Shown here: in pieces, positions 37,682-47,050 of the stretch
How the letters are laid out: the number at the start of each line of letters is the position of its first letter
Numbering within the stretch: the first letter of the stretch is position 1
Source of the DNA: Lysobacter capsici
GTDB lineage: Bacteria > Pseudomonadota > Gammaproteobacteria > Xanthomonadales > Xanthomonadaceae
Reading direction: 5' to 3'
Assembly: GCF_018732085.1 (NCBI RefSeq)
Contig: NZ_CP076103.1
Location: 4,526,001-4,590,000 of the forward strand
DNA: 64,000 nt
Translations under genes and position numbers: made by a program
The notes under the pieces: model-generated
Database searches by the model: none
Told to the model about the DNA's origin: nothing
The model's input: the letters and a program-made list of their open reading frames with translations, nothing else

Positions 37682-39507
37682 ACGGACCGGTCAACGAGCA
37701 ACCGTCCTCGCCGCGCGCGAACGCATCGCGGCGAACGAATGCATATGCGCTGCAGGCACTCGCCACCGACGAAAATTTCGACGAGCAGGCCTATCTGCTC
37801 GCCAACGCGGATGTCGCCGCGGCGGTGCATAAGGGCGACTGCCGATCCGGACGCGCGCATTTCGACAACTTCGGGCGCACCGAAGGGCGCAGTTTGCGTC
37901 TTCCGGTTCCGAGCGAGCAACGCAGGGAAAAACTGCTCAGACTGCGGCCGCTGCTACGCGAAGGTGCCGCGATCCACGACGATGGCGAGCGTCTGGACGG
38001 TTTGAGCGAGGCACTGCGCGCGACGTTCGCCATCGTGCCGACCCATAACGTCAGCGGCCACAGTTACGATGCGCGCGCGCTGGAACTGATCGAGCGCCAC
38101 GCCGATGGCCTGGTGCTCGATTGCGGAGCCGGTCAGCGCGATGTCTATTATGCGAACGTGGTGAACTACGAAGTGGTCGCCTACGACAGCACCGACGTGC
38201 TCGGCGTCGCCGAACGGCTGCCGTTCAAGGACGACAGCTTCGATGCCGTGCTGTCGCTGTCGGTGCTCGAACACGTCAAGGACCCGTTCCAGGCCGCGCG
38301 CGAGTTGATGCGGGTGCTCAAGCCCGGCGGCGAGCTGATGTGCGTGGCGCCGTTCCTGCAGCCGCTGCACGGCTATCCTCATCATTACTACAACATGACC
38401 GCGCAGGGACTGCGCAGCCTGTTCGAACCCTTGACCGACGTCCGGGTCGAGGTCTACGGCGCGCTTCGGCCGCTGTGGTCGTTGCACTGGTTGCTAGGAC
38501 GCTACCTGGCTGGCCTGCCGCACGATCATCGCGAAGGCTTCTCGGCCCTGACTGTCGCCGAGCTGCTGGCCCCGCTTTCCACCCAGGAAACCCGGCCCTA
38601 TGTGCTGTCGCTGGATGCCGATGCCACTACCGCCATCGCATCCGCCCACGCTCTGTTCGCATGCAAACCGGTCGTAGCGACCAGCATGCAATCGGCGTCG
38701 CCTATCACGCCCGAAATCGCGGCGCCGACACCCGCACAGCCCGCCGCGAAGGCTTCGGCAGAGTCGGCGCAGTCGTTATGCCCGATCTGCGATCTGCGCG
38801 TCGACTTCTCCGCCCCGGACGACTATTGGACCTGCCGGGAATTGCTGAAAGCCGCCGCTTGCCCGATGGGCAGTTGTATCACTCGCGAACGCGCGCTAGC
38901 GCGTGCGTTGTTTTCCGTGCATCCGCGCGAACGCATAGGCGCCTTGGCAATCCATGAAGCGGCCCCGGCCGGACGCGGCTTGTCGTCGTGGTTGCAAAAA
39001 AATTGCCCGGGTTATGTAAAGTCCGGCTATTACCCCGATCGAACCTTCGGCGAGATGGTGGGCCGGCTGCGCAATGAAGACCTGCACGCCCAGACCTTTG
39101 CTGATGCCAGCTTCGATCTGGTGCTGCATCTTGACGTCCTGGAGCACTTGCTCGATCCGTTCCTGGCCTTGCGCGAAATCCACCGCACACTCAAACCCGG
39201 CGGCTACTGCATGTTCACCGCGCCGACCTATGCGCAGCGCGAAAAATCCGAACAGGTCGCGTTCGTGACCGACGACGGCACGCTGCGCATCGTCGGTACG
39301 CCCGAATACCATGGAAACCCCCAGGATCCGGGCGGCGGCGCCCTGGTTACCTGGCGCTACGGCTACGACCTGCCCTTGCTTATCATGCGCAATACCGGTT
39401 TCGACGTCGAAGTACGGCGCTGGCAGTCGCGCCACGACGGGATCATGGGGCTGATGACAGAGACCTATATTCTGCGCCGCGCCAGAATGCCGACGACGCC
39501 CCCATAA
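37678..39507 (+). CDS. bidomain methyltransferase with N-terminal repeat motif
   Basis: A 609-residue protein with two methyltransferase-like domains. The first (about 120-290) has LVLDCGAGQRDVYY, VVAYDSTD, FDAVLSLSVLEHVKDPFQAA and LKPGGELMCVAP. The second (about 365-609) begins with a Cys-rich stretch (LCPICDLRVDF, TCRELL, ACPMGSC), then FDLVLHLDVLEHLLDPFLAL and LKPGGYCMFTAP, but lacks a clear GxGxG motif. The N-terminus (residues 36-71, EQAYLLANADVA to FGRTEGR) matches the YPDV-HY-G-EGR repeat in the large glycosyltransferase on the opposite strand. Dual methyltransfer or methyl plus scaffold roles are possible. Confidence 0.85.
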   Translation: MNGPVNEQPSSPRANASRRTNAYALQALATDENFDEQAYLLANADVAAAVHKGDCRSGRAHFDNFGRTEGRSLRLPVPSEQRREKLLRLRPLLREGAAIHDDGERLDGLSEALRATFAIVPTHNVSGHSYDARALELIERHADGLVLDCGAGQRDVYYANVVNYEVVAYDSTDVLGVAERLPFKDDSFDAVLSLSVLEHVKDPFQAARELMRVLKPGGELMCVAPFLQPLHGYPHHYYNMTAQGLRSLFEPLTDVRVEVYGALRPLWSLHWLLGRYLAGLPHDHREGFSALTVAELLAPLSTQETRPYVLSLDADATTAIASAHALFACKPVVATSMQSASPITPEIAAPTPAQPAAKASAESAQSLCPICDLRVDFSAPDDYWTCRELLKAAACPMGSCITRERALARALFSVHPRERIGALAIHEAAPAGRGLSSWLQKNCPGYVKSGYYPDRTFGEMVGRLRNEDLHAQTFADASFDLVLHLDVLEHLLDPFLALREIHRTLKPGGYCMFTAPTYAQREKSEQVAFVTDDGTLRIVGTPEYHGNPQDPGGGALVTWRYGYDLPLLIMRNTGFDVEVRRWQSRHDGIMGLMTETYILRRARMPTTPP

Positions 39508-39615
39508 CTTCGGCGACCGGCCGACATCGGCCCAATCGCCCTTCGCTCTGGTCGCTTCGTCTGCGCCCGACCGGGTCGCTACGCGGATTCGATCGCCCTT
39601 AACTCAGAACCCACG

Positions 39616-40071
39616 TCAGAATCGCTTGACCATATCGGACAGCCGCTCGACCTGCACACGCAGCTCCGACAGCTTGTCGGCGTGCATCGCATTGACCAGG
39701 TACCGGATCTCGGTCGTGGATACATCGGCGGTACGCGGCACATAGATCACTTCGCAGACGTCTTCCAGGTCGTCGAACCTGCCGGCCCAATCGTCGCCGA
39801 TCGCGAACACCGCCGCGCCCTCGCGAACCACGTCGTCGCGCTTCTGCTCCCAGCACTGTTCGGCGATGACCTTGTCCACGAAGCGGACGGCATTGAGTAT
39901 CCGCACCCGCTGCGCGTAAGGATAGATCGTGCGCTTGCCTTTGATTTCGTTGAACTCATCGGTCGAACAGCCCACGATCAGGCGGTCGCCCAGGGCGCGC
40001 AGGCGCGAGAGCAGATTGACGTGGCCTACATGAAGCAAATCGAAGGTGCCGTAGGTAATGACGGTTCTCAT
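39616..40071 (-). CDS. glycerol-3-phosphate cytidylyltransferase-like (TagD family)
   Basis: A 151-residue nucleotidyltransferase. TYGTFDLLHVGHVNLL contains the HxGH motif (His14, His17) that binds the CTP phosphates, and RTADVSTTEIR (113-123) matches the RTxGISTT signature of TagD. IGDDWAGRFDDLE is also conserved. It would make a CDP-activated alcohol, most likely CDP-glycerol; CDP-ethanolamine-type products cannot be ruled out. It is the last gene of the leftward operon, 26 bp after the LicD-family gene that could use its product. Confidence 0.88.
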   Translation of the reverse strand: MRTVITYGTFDLLHVGHVNLLSRLRALGDRLIVGCSTDEFNEIKGKRTIYPYAQRVRILNAVRFVDKVIAEQCWEQKRDDVVREGAAVFAIGDDWAGRFDDLEDVCEVIYVPRTADVSTTEIRYLVNAMHADKLSELRVQVERLSDMVKRF

Positions 40072-40097
40072 CGCGGGTCCAGGACGGATCGTTCGAT

Positions 40098-41573
40098 CTA
40101 AATGAGGTGAGCGGCATGCTGGCCGCGACGGGTGGCGAAAATTACTTGCGACCAGTTGCTGCGTCCGATCGCGCGGAACGATCGCTGCTCGTCCAGGCCG
40201 GCACCGGTCACCGCCGCATACTGGCCGCTCTGCAACACCCCGGAGCTCTCCAGCAGCATGTCATCGAACACGATGCTGCAACGTTCGGCCAACGCGGCGC
40301 GGATCGCGCCATATGCGTCGACCGTCCGCTGGCGGGTGCCGGTATGCATGAACACGGCATCCAGGTTGGCGGACGAACGGCTCAGACGCTGCGCGATCGT
40401 GCCGGCGTCGGCCACCAGCAGGCTATCGCGGTGACGATGCGTCGTGAGGATGTCGCGCAATACGAAATCGTCACCGGCATTGAGCGACGCGAACGGAGCA
40501 TCCAGCGGCTGATCCAGATCCGCCAGCCACAAGGTCAGTCCCAGGTTCTCGCAGCTGCGCGCGCACCAGTCCACGAAACGCGGATTTCGCAAGCCGAAGA
40601 TCATCACCTGCGACCCGGGCGCCAGATCGCGCAGGCAATACTCGATCGATTTGATCTTGTACCAGGTGAAGTCCGAGTCCGGGTGGGCCGCGGCGCGCCC
40701 GCACACCAGCGGCAGGCATTCGCGAAACCACGGCAGCGTCGGGGTGAACTCCGACATCGCCAGCAATCTGCCTCGGTACGCCACATCGGCGCGATTCCAA
40801 TCGAACCGGAATGAGGGATCGGGTTGCCGCCATCCGGGGCCGTAGTTCACCTCCAGCAACGCTTGCGGCTGGTTCGGAATCGGCACCTGCACGCCGACGA
40901 ACTCCACGTTCCGGGTTGGCTCCACGTCGCTGGACCTGAGTTTTCCGACATCGAGCGGGAACTCGTTCACATAGTTGTTTTCGATCAGAGAGGAGAACAA
41001 ATCGAAACGAAACCCGCCGCCGGTGATATCCGCGGTAATGTGCAACAGCCCAGGCAGATGCTGCTGCGCCCGGTAGCCGGGCTGGGCATTGATGAAGTCG
41101 GTCAGCGCGCGCCATTCCAGCGCCCAGTCGAGATAGTGCTCGGCGCGACTGACATAGGCGCAGTCGACATCGTCGTCGTGGGCGATCAGGTCGCCTTCGC
41201 GCACCAACCCGAGCAGCGTCCCGGACGTCAGGTAGGTCGGCACGCCGAACTCCTGGGAAATACGCGCCAGCAGATCGGCGACCAGTTGCATGACCTGTTT
41301 TTTTCGATCGGCCGACAGCGAGTGGCGAAGCGATTCGCTCACGCCATGCTGGGTGTATACATGTCCGTGCCCATGAACGCTCTCGGTGGCCGCGCTCATC
41401 ATCCGCCAGGCGGCCTCGCGATCGGGAATCGCGATGAACTCCTTTTCGACCACGTCCAGCAGTCCGAGCTTGAGCAATAACGCGAACCGCAGCGTCCCGG
41501 CCGCTTCGCCGTCCCGCGGAAGGTCCGCCATGGCGGCCAGAAACGCGCGTAGCGCGATCAAATGTTCAGACAT
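40098..41573 (-). CDS. LicD/fukutin-family phosphotransferase
   Basis: A 491-residue protein. The diagnostic segment (residues 113-140) reads TYLTSGTLLGLVREGDLIAH then DDDVDCAY, the LicD/fukutin nucleotidyltransferase-fold motif with its metal-binding Asp residues. LicD proteins transfer phospho-alcohols such as phosphocholine from CDP-donors to sugars. The C-terminal 200 residues (after about 280) include a Rossmann-like VMIFGLRNPRFVDWCARS and are not typical of LicD, so a second domain is present. The donor may be supplied by the neighbouring TagD-like enzyme. ATG at 41573 is chosen; no strong ribosome binding site is visible. Confidence 0.82.
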   Translation of the reverse strand: MSEHLIALRAFLAAMADLPRDGEAAGTLRFALLLKLGLLDVVEKEFIAIPDREAAWRMMSAATESVHGHGHVYTQHGVSESLRHSLSADRKKQVMQLVADLLARISQEFGVPTYLTSGTLLGLVREGDLIAHDDDVDCAYVSRAEHYLDWALEWRALTDFINAQPGYRAQQHLPGLLHITADITGGGFRFDLFSSLIENNYVNEFPLDVGKLRSSDVEPTRNVEFVGVQVPIPNQPQALLEVNYGPGWRQPDPSFRFDWNRADVAYRGRLLAMSEFTPTLPWFRECLPLVCGRAAAHPDSDFTWYKIKSIEYCLRDLAPGSQVMIFGLRNPRFVDWCARSCENLGLTLWLADLDQPLDAPFASLNAGDDFVLRDILTTHRHRDSLLVADAGTIAQRLSRSSANLDAVFMHTGTRQRTVDAYGAIRAALAERCSIVFDDMLLESSGVLQSGQYAAVTGAGLDEQRSFRAIGRSNWSQVIFATRRGQHAAHLI

Positions 41574-41655
41574 GGCATCCGTTCGCCGCAACGCGGGTAG
41601 AGGCCAGTGCGATAGCGGCCAAGACAGATGAAACAAGCGGCTGCTTCACGGGCAT

Positions 41656-44600
41656 TCAATGCGCCTCTTCCTGACGGTCCTCAACGGCGTCGAGCAACTG
41701 CGCGGCCACCTCGTCCAGATACCTCATCGCGTGCTCGGATTGGAGTTCGGACAACCCCATGCGCCCGGCGATGTAGCCCTGGACCTGGCGTATCTCATCC
41801 AAATGCCGCTGCGCCGCCAGCGAATGTGTGACGCTGACCGCGTGCCGTCGGTGCAGGTTGTCGGGCGTGCCGCTGTAGACGACCTTGGCGCTCTCGTCCG
41901 CGAGCAACTCGCTGTACAGGCGCCAATCCCCGGCCATGCGATACGCGCGCACTTCGCTGCCGGAGCGTTCGAATACCTCCAGCAATGCTTTGCGATCGAA
42001 TACCACCGAACTCACATTGAGGATCACGTTCTTGATCGACAGCACGTCTTTGACGAAATCGCTGCCTTTCATGGCGAAATCGCCGGCCATCGGGTTGCTC
42101 GGCAAGTCCTGATAATAGAACCCGTAGGAATCGCCGATCCGGTTTCCGTCCTTGTCCAGTTGCGCCGAGTCGGTGAAGCCCAGCGTCGTCCCGTCCGCGC
42201 ACATCGCCATCACATTGGACAGAAAACGGGTCGAACTGGCGTCATCCGCCTCCGCTATCCACAGATACTCGCCCTGCGCCATGCGGGCGCCCTTTTCCCA
42301 TTGCCGGAACACCGAGCCCGAGTTGCGCGCGTTGACCACGATGGCGGCATCGCGTCCGGCCGCGGCCAGGCAGTCGCGGATGACCGCCACGCTATTGTCC
42401 GGCGACTGGTCGTCGAGGACGATCAACTCGTAGATCGGATAATCCTGAGCCAGAATCGAGCCGATCCGCTCGGGCAAATAGGCGGCGTAGTTGTAGTTCG
42501 GCAGCACGACCGACACTTTCTTCAGGTCGGGATATAGACGCTGCAGCAACCCGAACACGTAGGCGCGCCAGCCGTATTCCTGCGCGGCATGCTGCGAACG
42601 CAGATCGCGCAGGCTGTCGGTATCGTTTTTCAGCCAGTCACGCACCGCGGACGCCATGGCTTCGGTGTTCGCCATCGGCACCAGATCGCCGTTGCAGGCA
42701 TGCCGGGCGATGGCTTCGGCGTAGCCCCCGCCCCCATCGAACGCCACCACCGGCAAACCGCAGGCAAGCGCTTCGAGCACGATCGACGGGAACGGATCTT
42801 CCCGCGAGGTCATGACCATCAGATCGGCGCCGTTGAGATAAGGCGCCACATCGTCGGTGAACGGCAACACATGAAAACGCCCGCTCAACGCTTCGGATTC
42901 GAGATCCACGTCCAGCCACAGACGCAGATCGTCGTGAACCTCGCCCAGCCAGACGAAGTGCGCTCGTTCGACGGTGGCCGTAACCCGCCGCGCCACCTCG
43001 ACGAACAGATCGAAGCCCTTGCGTAGGTCGCCGTAACCCAGATTGATCATGATCCGGGCGTCGTACGGTAGCTGCAACTTGCTTCTGAGGTAGCCGGCGT
43101 GCTCAGGCCTGAGGCCGACGTCCTGGTAGATGCCTTGCGGTTGGATCGCGGCCTTGCCGTTGAGCGGGCCCACGATCTCCTCGAATCCCGTCTTCACGTA
43201 CTCGGCCGCGAACAGAACCTCGTCGGCATGGGTCGCGATCGCGCGCGCACGCGCTTCGTAGGAGCGCTCGGTGATCAAACGCGGCAATTCGTGCACCAGC
43301 GACAGCACCTTGAACCCGCGCTCATGCAGATGCTTGACGATATCTCCCACCACGACCGTGTTGCAGATCGCGACCCTGTCCGGTGCTTCGCGCGCGACCA
43401 CATCCAGGAACAGATCCAGCGGCAGGCCCGTCTCGCTGACGACGAACACCTTGCCGTAGCGACGGTAGTCCGGCACCAGCGGCCCGCCTTCGAGCAGCAC
43501 CAAGGTGACTTCGACGCCGAATTTATCGTGCAGCGTCCGCATCAGGTTCAAGGTCAGCAACTGCGCGCCGTGCCGGTGTGCGTCGTGGCCCACCAACAGC
43601 ATGCGCTTGCCGGGTTGGCGGCTCTTCGGCATCCCGATCAAGCCGCGCAGAGTCGCGTTCAGATAGGCGACCCCGTTATGCAGATCCGGTTCGAGGTGCG
43701 CGCCCTCGGCCCACTCGTTCCAGGCATTGACGAACACGTAGCGGTACTCGTCCTGGATGGGATGTTCGGCCGCCCAACCAACCAGATAGCGCAGCCAGTT
43801 CTCGTAGCGCTCCGGGTCGGCGTTGGCGAAGCCCATTCCCCGGCCGGGCTTGCGCGCCTCGTTGTCCCAGGCCGGGACCAGCGTGCGAATCAGATCGAAC
43901 GCCGGCGGTTCAACGTCGCGGCTGCTCTGCACCAGATCGTCATACTCAAGATAATGTCCCTTGAAGCCGGGATCGAAGATCTCCAGCTTGGAATTGACCG
44001 GGGTCAGGTGCTTGGCGAGTTTGTGCGGTGGAAATTCGATCGCTCCGTCCAATCCGAACGGCCGCGGATCGTCGTCGTCGAAGCACTGCGCCATCAGGAT
44101 CAAGGGATCCATTCCGTGCTTGCGCCGGAACACGCGTCGCCAGGACGCGATCCGCTTGCGCGCTTCGGGAATCAGGCCTGGGCGGTAGATGATCAGCAAC
44201 GGCCGGCCGTCGACCCGCTCGTAGCGCGGGTCCGCGAAGTAACGCGCGAAATCGGCAATCAGCGCCTCATCGTCGGCCGGACGGTACTCCTGGGACATGA
44301 GCACATCGCTTTCCATGCCGTCCCAGCGGCGCGTCCAGTTTTCGTTCGCCCACATCAGGCAGAACGGAAACTCGACATCCGCGTGCTCGACGAACAGATC
44401 CAACGGTTTGTCCAACAGACGCTTGCCGTTGAACCAGTAGTAATAGAAACAAAATCCGGTCACGCCGGAAGTGCGTGCCATATCGACCTGGGCACGGATG
44501 CTGTCAATGTTGCGCAGGTCGTAGTAGCCCAGGTCCCTGGGCAGTTGCGGCTGGTGATGGCCCGAGAAGCGCGGCATCGCGCGGGTGACGTTGGTCCACT

Positions 44601-45900
44601 CGGTGAACCCCTTGCCCCACCACTGGTCGTTCTCGGGGAACGGGTGAAACTGCGGCAGGTAGAACGCGAACAAACGCGCGCGCACTTGTTGGGCCAGCCC
44701 GTCGCGGCCGATCAGGCGTTCTTCGAAATGCGATCCAGGCTGCAGGCTCGCCTTGATCTGGTGGGTCAGGCCATCGCTGGTCTCGACCGTCGCCGGCGCG
44801 CCGTGGCGGGGCAACGACTCGCCGTTCGCGCGTCCGACCTGCAGGTGATAGCTCAACGGCTCCACCTGGCGTCCCAGGCGCTTGGCCACCAGTTCGCCAT
44901 ATCGCTCGAACGAATAGCTTCGGTTGATGTCGCGCGATTCCGTCCAGCCGGTCAAGGTGTAGTGCAGCAACGGATCGATATCCGCATCGCGCACATCCTG
45001 GTTGGATTCGAGATAGTAATCGGCGTGGAAATATTCGTTCGGCGAGTATCGGCGCCAGCCGCCGGCCAGGTAATCGGCCAGCAGGCAGCTGGGCGATTGC
45101 GACGGATCGAGCTGATAGCGGTAAAACGTGGGCTCGAAGTAGACGCTCGGCTGGCGGCCCTCGCGCTCGCCGAATTGCAGGTAGTGCAGCAATGGGTTCA
45201 TGCCCGAAGCGAGCACGTCCGGGTACCGATCGCAGTACCAGCGGGTGTCGAACAGATAATTGGGACAGCGGCCCTCGGTCGCGCCGCGGAAGTAGTAATG
45301 CGTGGCCGGATCGGCGGATGCCGCCTCCACGTCCGGATAGCTGCTGCGATACCAGGCTTCGTCCAACAGACCCGAGCGCGCGATCTGGCTGATGTTGATA
45401 GCATCGCGGCCATGATGCCCGCCGTCCTCGCCCGGAGCCGTTCCCAGCGGACCAAGCAAGGTGACGTCGCGCGGCGCCATGTCGCCCCCCCGCATCAGGG
45501 TGAGTTCGGCGAATCCCGGCTCGCCTCCGGCGAAGCGCCACCCCAGGCGCAGAGTTTGCGCCCCCGATGGAACGGCAAGTTCGAACGCGAACCCGGCCAG
45601 CATGCCCGGCGTCAGGCCGAAGTGTTCGTTCACATCGATTCGTTCGAACGCATGGCAAAACGGCGTCGCGCTGCCCGTTTCGCTCTCGACCAGGATGTCC
45701 AGCTCACCCACTCGCCAGCCGCCGACGCGCGCACGGCCGTCATCGCATACCGCGACATCGACCTTGAGCCCGGCGACCACCTCACCGTCTACGACCATCT
45801 CCGCCGGCGTGCGCTGGATCGGGAATGGTTCGGCTTGCTTTGCGGTATCGGGCTCAGCGGCGACCGGCACCGACTTACGCAATGAAAAATTCATGAGCAT
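41656..45900 (-). CDS. giant multidomain glycosyltransferase (repeat region, WbsX, GT4, GT2)
   Basis: A 1414-residue protein. Order: N-terminal beta-rich domain (about 40-140) with GGWRV, HAFERIDVNEHF and GFAFELAV; four to five degenerate repeats (about 175-360) of the type YPDV-DPL-HY-G-EGR; a WbsX/GH99-like domain (about 405-755, FAFYLPQFHPFPENDQWWGK, GFTEWTNV, FVNAWNEWAEGAHLEPD); a GT-B GT4 domain (about 765-1120, LVGHDAHRHGAQ, REDPFPSIVLEALACGLPVV); and a GT-A GT2 domain (1128-1400, VSVVLPNYNYAAYL, EADD). It probably builds at least two linkages of the repeat unit. It starts 3 bp after the wzt stop. An ATG at 45894 is an alternative start. Confidence 0.88.
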   Translation of the reverse strand: MLMNFSLRKSVPVAAEPDTAKQAEPFPIQRTPAEMVVDGEVVAGLKVDVAVCDDGRARVGGWRVGELDILVESETGSATPFCHAFERIDVNEHFGLTPGMLAGFAFELAVPSGAQTLRLGWRFAGGEPGFAELTLMRGGDMAPRDVTLLGPLGTAPGEDGGHHGRDAINISQIARSGLLDEAWYRSSYPDVEAASADPATHYYFRGATEGRCPNYLFDTRWYCDRYPDVLASGMNPLLHYLQFGEREGRQPSVYFEPTFYRYQLDPSQSPSCLLADYLAGGWRRYSPNEYFHADYYLESNQDVRDADIDPLLHYTLTGWTESRDINRSYSFERYGELVAKRLGRQVEPLSYHLQVGRANGESLPRHGAPATVETSDGLTHQIKASLQPGSHFEERLIGRDGLAQQVRARLFAFYLPQFHPFPENDQWWGKGFTEWTNVTRAMPRFSGHHQPQLPRDLGYYDLRNIDSIRAQVDMARTSGVTGFCFYYYWFNGKRLLDKPLDLFVEHADVEFPFCLMWANENWTRRWDGMESDVLMSQEYRPADDEALIADFARYFADPRYERVDGRPLLIIYRPGLIPEARKRIASWRRVFRRKHGMDPLILMAQCFDDDDPRPFGLDGAIEFPPHKLAKHLTPVNSKLEIFDPGFKGHYLEYDDLVQSSRDVEPPAFDLIRTLVPAWDNEARKPGRGMGFANADPERYENWLRYLVGWAAEHPIQDEYRYVFVNAWNEWAEGAHLEPDLHNGVAYLNATLRGLIGMPKSRQPGKRMLLVGHDAHRHGAQLLTLNLMRTLHDKFGVEVTLVLLEGGPLVPDYRRYGKVFVVSETGLPLDLFLDVVAREAPDRVAICNTVVVGDIVKHLHERGFKVLSLVHELPRLITERSYEARARAIATHADEVLFAAEYVKTGFEEIVGPLNGKAAIQPQGIYQDVGLRPEHAGYLRSKLQLPYDARIMINLGYGDLRKGFDLFVEVARRVTATVERAHFVWLGEVHDDLRLWLDVDLESEALSGRFHVLPFTDDVAPYLNGADLMVMTSREDPFPSIVLEALACGLPVVAFDGGGGYAEAIARHACNGDLVPMANTEAMASAVRDWLKNDTDSLRDLRSQHAAQEYGWRAYVFGLLQRLYPDLKKVSVVLPNYNYAAYLPERIGSILAQDYPIYELIVLDDQSPDNSVAVIRDCLAAAGRDAAIVVNARNSGSVFRQWEKGARMAQGEYLWIAEADDASSTRFLSNVMAMCADGTTLGFTDSAQLDKDGNRIGDSYGFYYQDLPSNPMAGDFAMKGSDFVKDVLSIKNVILNVSSVVFDRKALLEVFERSGSEVRAYRMAGDWRLYSELLADESAKVVYSGTPDNLHRRHAVSVTHSLAAQRHLDEIRQVQGYIAGRMGLSELQSEHAMRYLDEVAAQLLDAVEDRQEEAH

Positions 45901-45903
45901 GCA

Positions 45904-47040
45904 TCACTCGAGACCATACTTGATGATTGGCGACGCGACCAAAGGCAGCGGCGCACCCAGGTTCTGAGGGGAATTGCCCACGCTTACCAGGATCCGCGCG
46001 GCCAATGCCGGCAGATCGTGCATATCCACCTCGTCGACCGTGAAGCGGAATCCGTACTTACCCGCTTTCTTGGCCAGGAAGCGACGCACGTCGTCGCGTT
46101 CGACGCGTTCGAACTGCGCCACGATCCGGCGCACACCATCGAGTTCGAAACTCAAGGACTTGGCCTCGTTGCCGGCGGAGACCGCCCAGCCTTCGATCAG
46201 CAGCCGACGACCATCGCCGCGTACCTGCTCGATCGCGCCGATCGAATCGCCGAAGATCAGCGGATCGGACTCAACCAGCTGTTGGCGCAGCTTCGCGCTC
46301 ACCCCAGCGGCGATTTCGCGATAGCACTCGATGCCGGTTTCGATGCCGCCGAAATAGCGCATCCGACCTTGATCGAGTACCAGCGCCTTGGTGCACATCT
46401 CGCGTTGCAGCGAGGTGCTGTGACTGGCCAGGACCACGATACGGCTGTCGTGGAATCGGCCGAGCATCCGTTCTCGCGCTCGCTCGATGAAGCTGGCGTC
46501 CCCGGTCGCCAGCCATTCGTCCATCAGCAGGATGTCCGGCTGCACGGCGGTGGAGATCGCAAATCCAAGACGGGTGCGTTGACCGGCCGACAAGGTATGC
46601 AGCCGATGCGCCGCGCAGTCCTTGAGTCCGGCGAAGGTCAGGATGTCGTCCAACGCCGCCTGCAATTGCCGGATCCGCAGTCCCATCGCGGTTCCGCGCA
46701 GAAACACGTTTTCGCTGACCGACGCGTACTCGTGAAAGCCGATGCTGGAATTGAGCAGCGACTGCATGCTGCCGCGGCTGTACACGCTCCCATGGGTCGG
46801 CGGAAACGCGCCGTTCAATACCCGCAGCAAGGTGCTCTTGCCCGCTCCATTGAGGCCCATGACGGCGATTCGGTCGCCTTCCTTCGCCTCGAAGCCGATG
46901 CCCGACAAGATGGTCTTGTAGCGGCGCGAGCTGCGCCCCAGAGTCGCCCGGAAACTGGAGGCCGACTCACCTCGAAACTCCCGCTGCTGATCCAAGGGCA
47001 GTTCGAGCACGATATTGCTGGCACGTAAAACAGCGGTCAT
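45904..47040 (-). CDS. wzt: ABC transporter ATP-binding protein for polysaccharide export
   Basis: A 378-residue protein. The nucleotide-binding domain (about 1-250) has Walker A MGLNGAGKST (61-70), signature LSAGQRTRL (150-158), Walker B ILLMDEW (170-176) and the H-loop His207. A C-terminal extension (about 270-378) has LLIEGWAVSAGNEAKSLSFE, QFERVERDDVRRF and GFRFTVDEVDM. In Wzt proteins of this class the C-terminal domain recognises a modified end of the polymer. It follows wzm after 10 bp. The extension shares motifs with the N-terminal domain of the giant transferase. Confidence 0.92.
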   Translation of the reverse strand: MTAVLRASNIVLELPLDQQREFRGESASSFRATLGRSSRRYKTILSGIGFEAKEGDRIAVMGLNGAGKSTLLRVLNGAFPPTHGSVYSRGSMQSLLNSSIGFHEYASVSENVFLRGTAMGLRIRQLQAALDDILTFAGLKDCAAHRLHTLSAGQRTRLGFAISTAVQPDILLMDEWLATGDASFIERARERMLGRFHDSRIVVLASHSTSLQREMCTKALVLDQGRMRYFGGIETGIECYREIAAGVSAKLRQQLVESDPLIFGDSIGAIEQVRGDGRRLLIEGWAVSAGNEAKSLSFELDGVRRIVAQFERVERDDVRRFLAKKAGKYGFRFTVDEVDMHDLPALAARILVSVGNSPQNLGAPLPLVASPIIKYGLE

Positions 47041-47050
47041 GGGATAGATC

